Translations under genes and position numbers: made by a program | Shown here: positions 5,503 to 5,610 of the stretch, in pieces | Position numbering within the stretch: the first letter of the stretch is position 1 | How the letters are laid out: every line of letters begins with the position of its first letter | NCBI GenBank assembly: GCA_945937855.1 | Contig: CAMEUC010000097.1 | Location: 1 to 5,610, forward strand | Reading direction: 5' to 3' | Length of the DNA stretch: 5,610 nt | Source of the DNA: an uncultured Clostridium sp. | GTDB lineage: Bacteria > Bacillota > Clostridia > TANB77 > CAG-508 | The notes under the pieces: model-generated | Told to the model about the DNA's origin: nothing | The model's input: only the letters and a program-made list of their open reading frames with translations | Database searches by the model: none

Positions 5503-5610
5503 ATATTTTTTGTAAAATTATTATATTTCTTGTTAATGTTCAGTAAATGCTTTTAGTCAGCCTACCTTTTGTATGATTTTCTAAAAAATTAAATTCTCCA
5601 AGGCATACGC

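Noticed and set aside
5540..5609. End of an upstream minus-strand gene (open to a TGA at 5542-5540)
   Set aside because: Only about 22 codons are visible and they match no family I recognise, so a gene tail cannot be told from chance.

Overview
The window is very AT-rich and every credible gene is on the minus strand. Strong Shine-Dalgarno sequences, AT-rich codon use, a clostridial-type prepilin N-terminus and an Agr-type peptide system all point to a low-GC Firmicute, most likely a member of Clostridia. Species cannot be named from the sequence.

Reading in the direction of transcription (right to left): a clear sigma-A promoter (5474-5502) drives hpt (hypoxanthine phosphoribosyltransferase), which overlaps by 11 nt the start of uvrC (excinuclease subunit C). 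uvrC is interrupted by one extra base near 3699, so it reads as two pieces. A 12-bp inverted repeat lies just after the uvrC stop. Next come a 66-residue single-pass membrane protein of unknown function, whose start codon sits in a potential switching hairpin, and a GC-rich, strongly folded non-coding island (about 2487-2703). A class I SAM-dependent methyltransferase follows, ending at a hairpin terminator (1509-1559).

The left third holds a two-gene quorum-sensing unit. agrB is a membrane peptidase/cyclase with its His and Cys catalytic residues. agrD is a 39-codon precursor peptide that is easily missed. The precursor has the family C-terminal motif HQPKMP but no cysteine, so the usual thiolactone cannot form; a serine-linked lactone is the likely alternative. 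No agrC/agrA sensor pair lies next to them in the window. A good intrinsic terminator (548-588) closes the unit.

The last stretch (161-547) has no gene. It holds a candidate promoter, a long leader of about 250 nt and two GC-rich palindromic elements, and leads into the start of a prepilin-like gene that runs off the left edge.

Hpt (purine salvage) and UvrC (nucleotide excision repair) are housekeeping. The methyltransferase probably modifies RNA. The AgrBD pair makes a secreted signal. Whether that signal controls the neighbouring pilin-like gene is open. The most interesting items are the cysteine-free AgrD, the folded GC-rich island, the alternative hairpins over the small membrane gene's start, and the uvrC frameshift.
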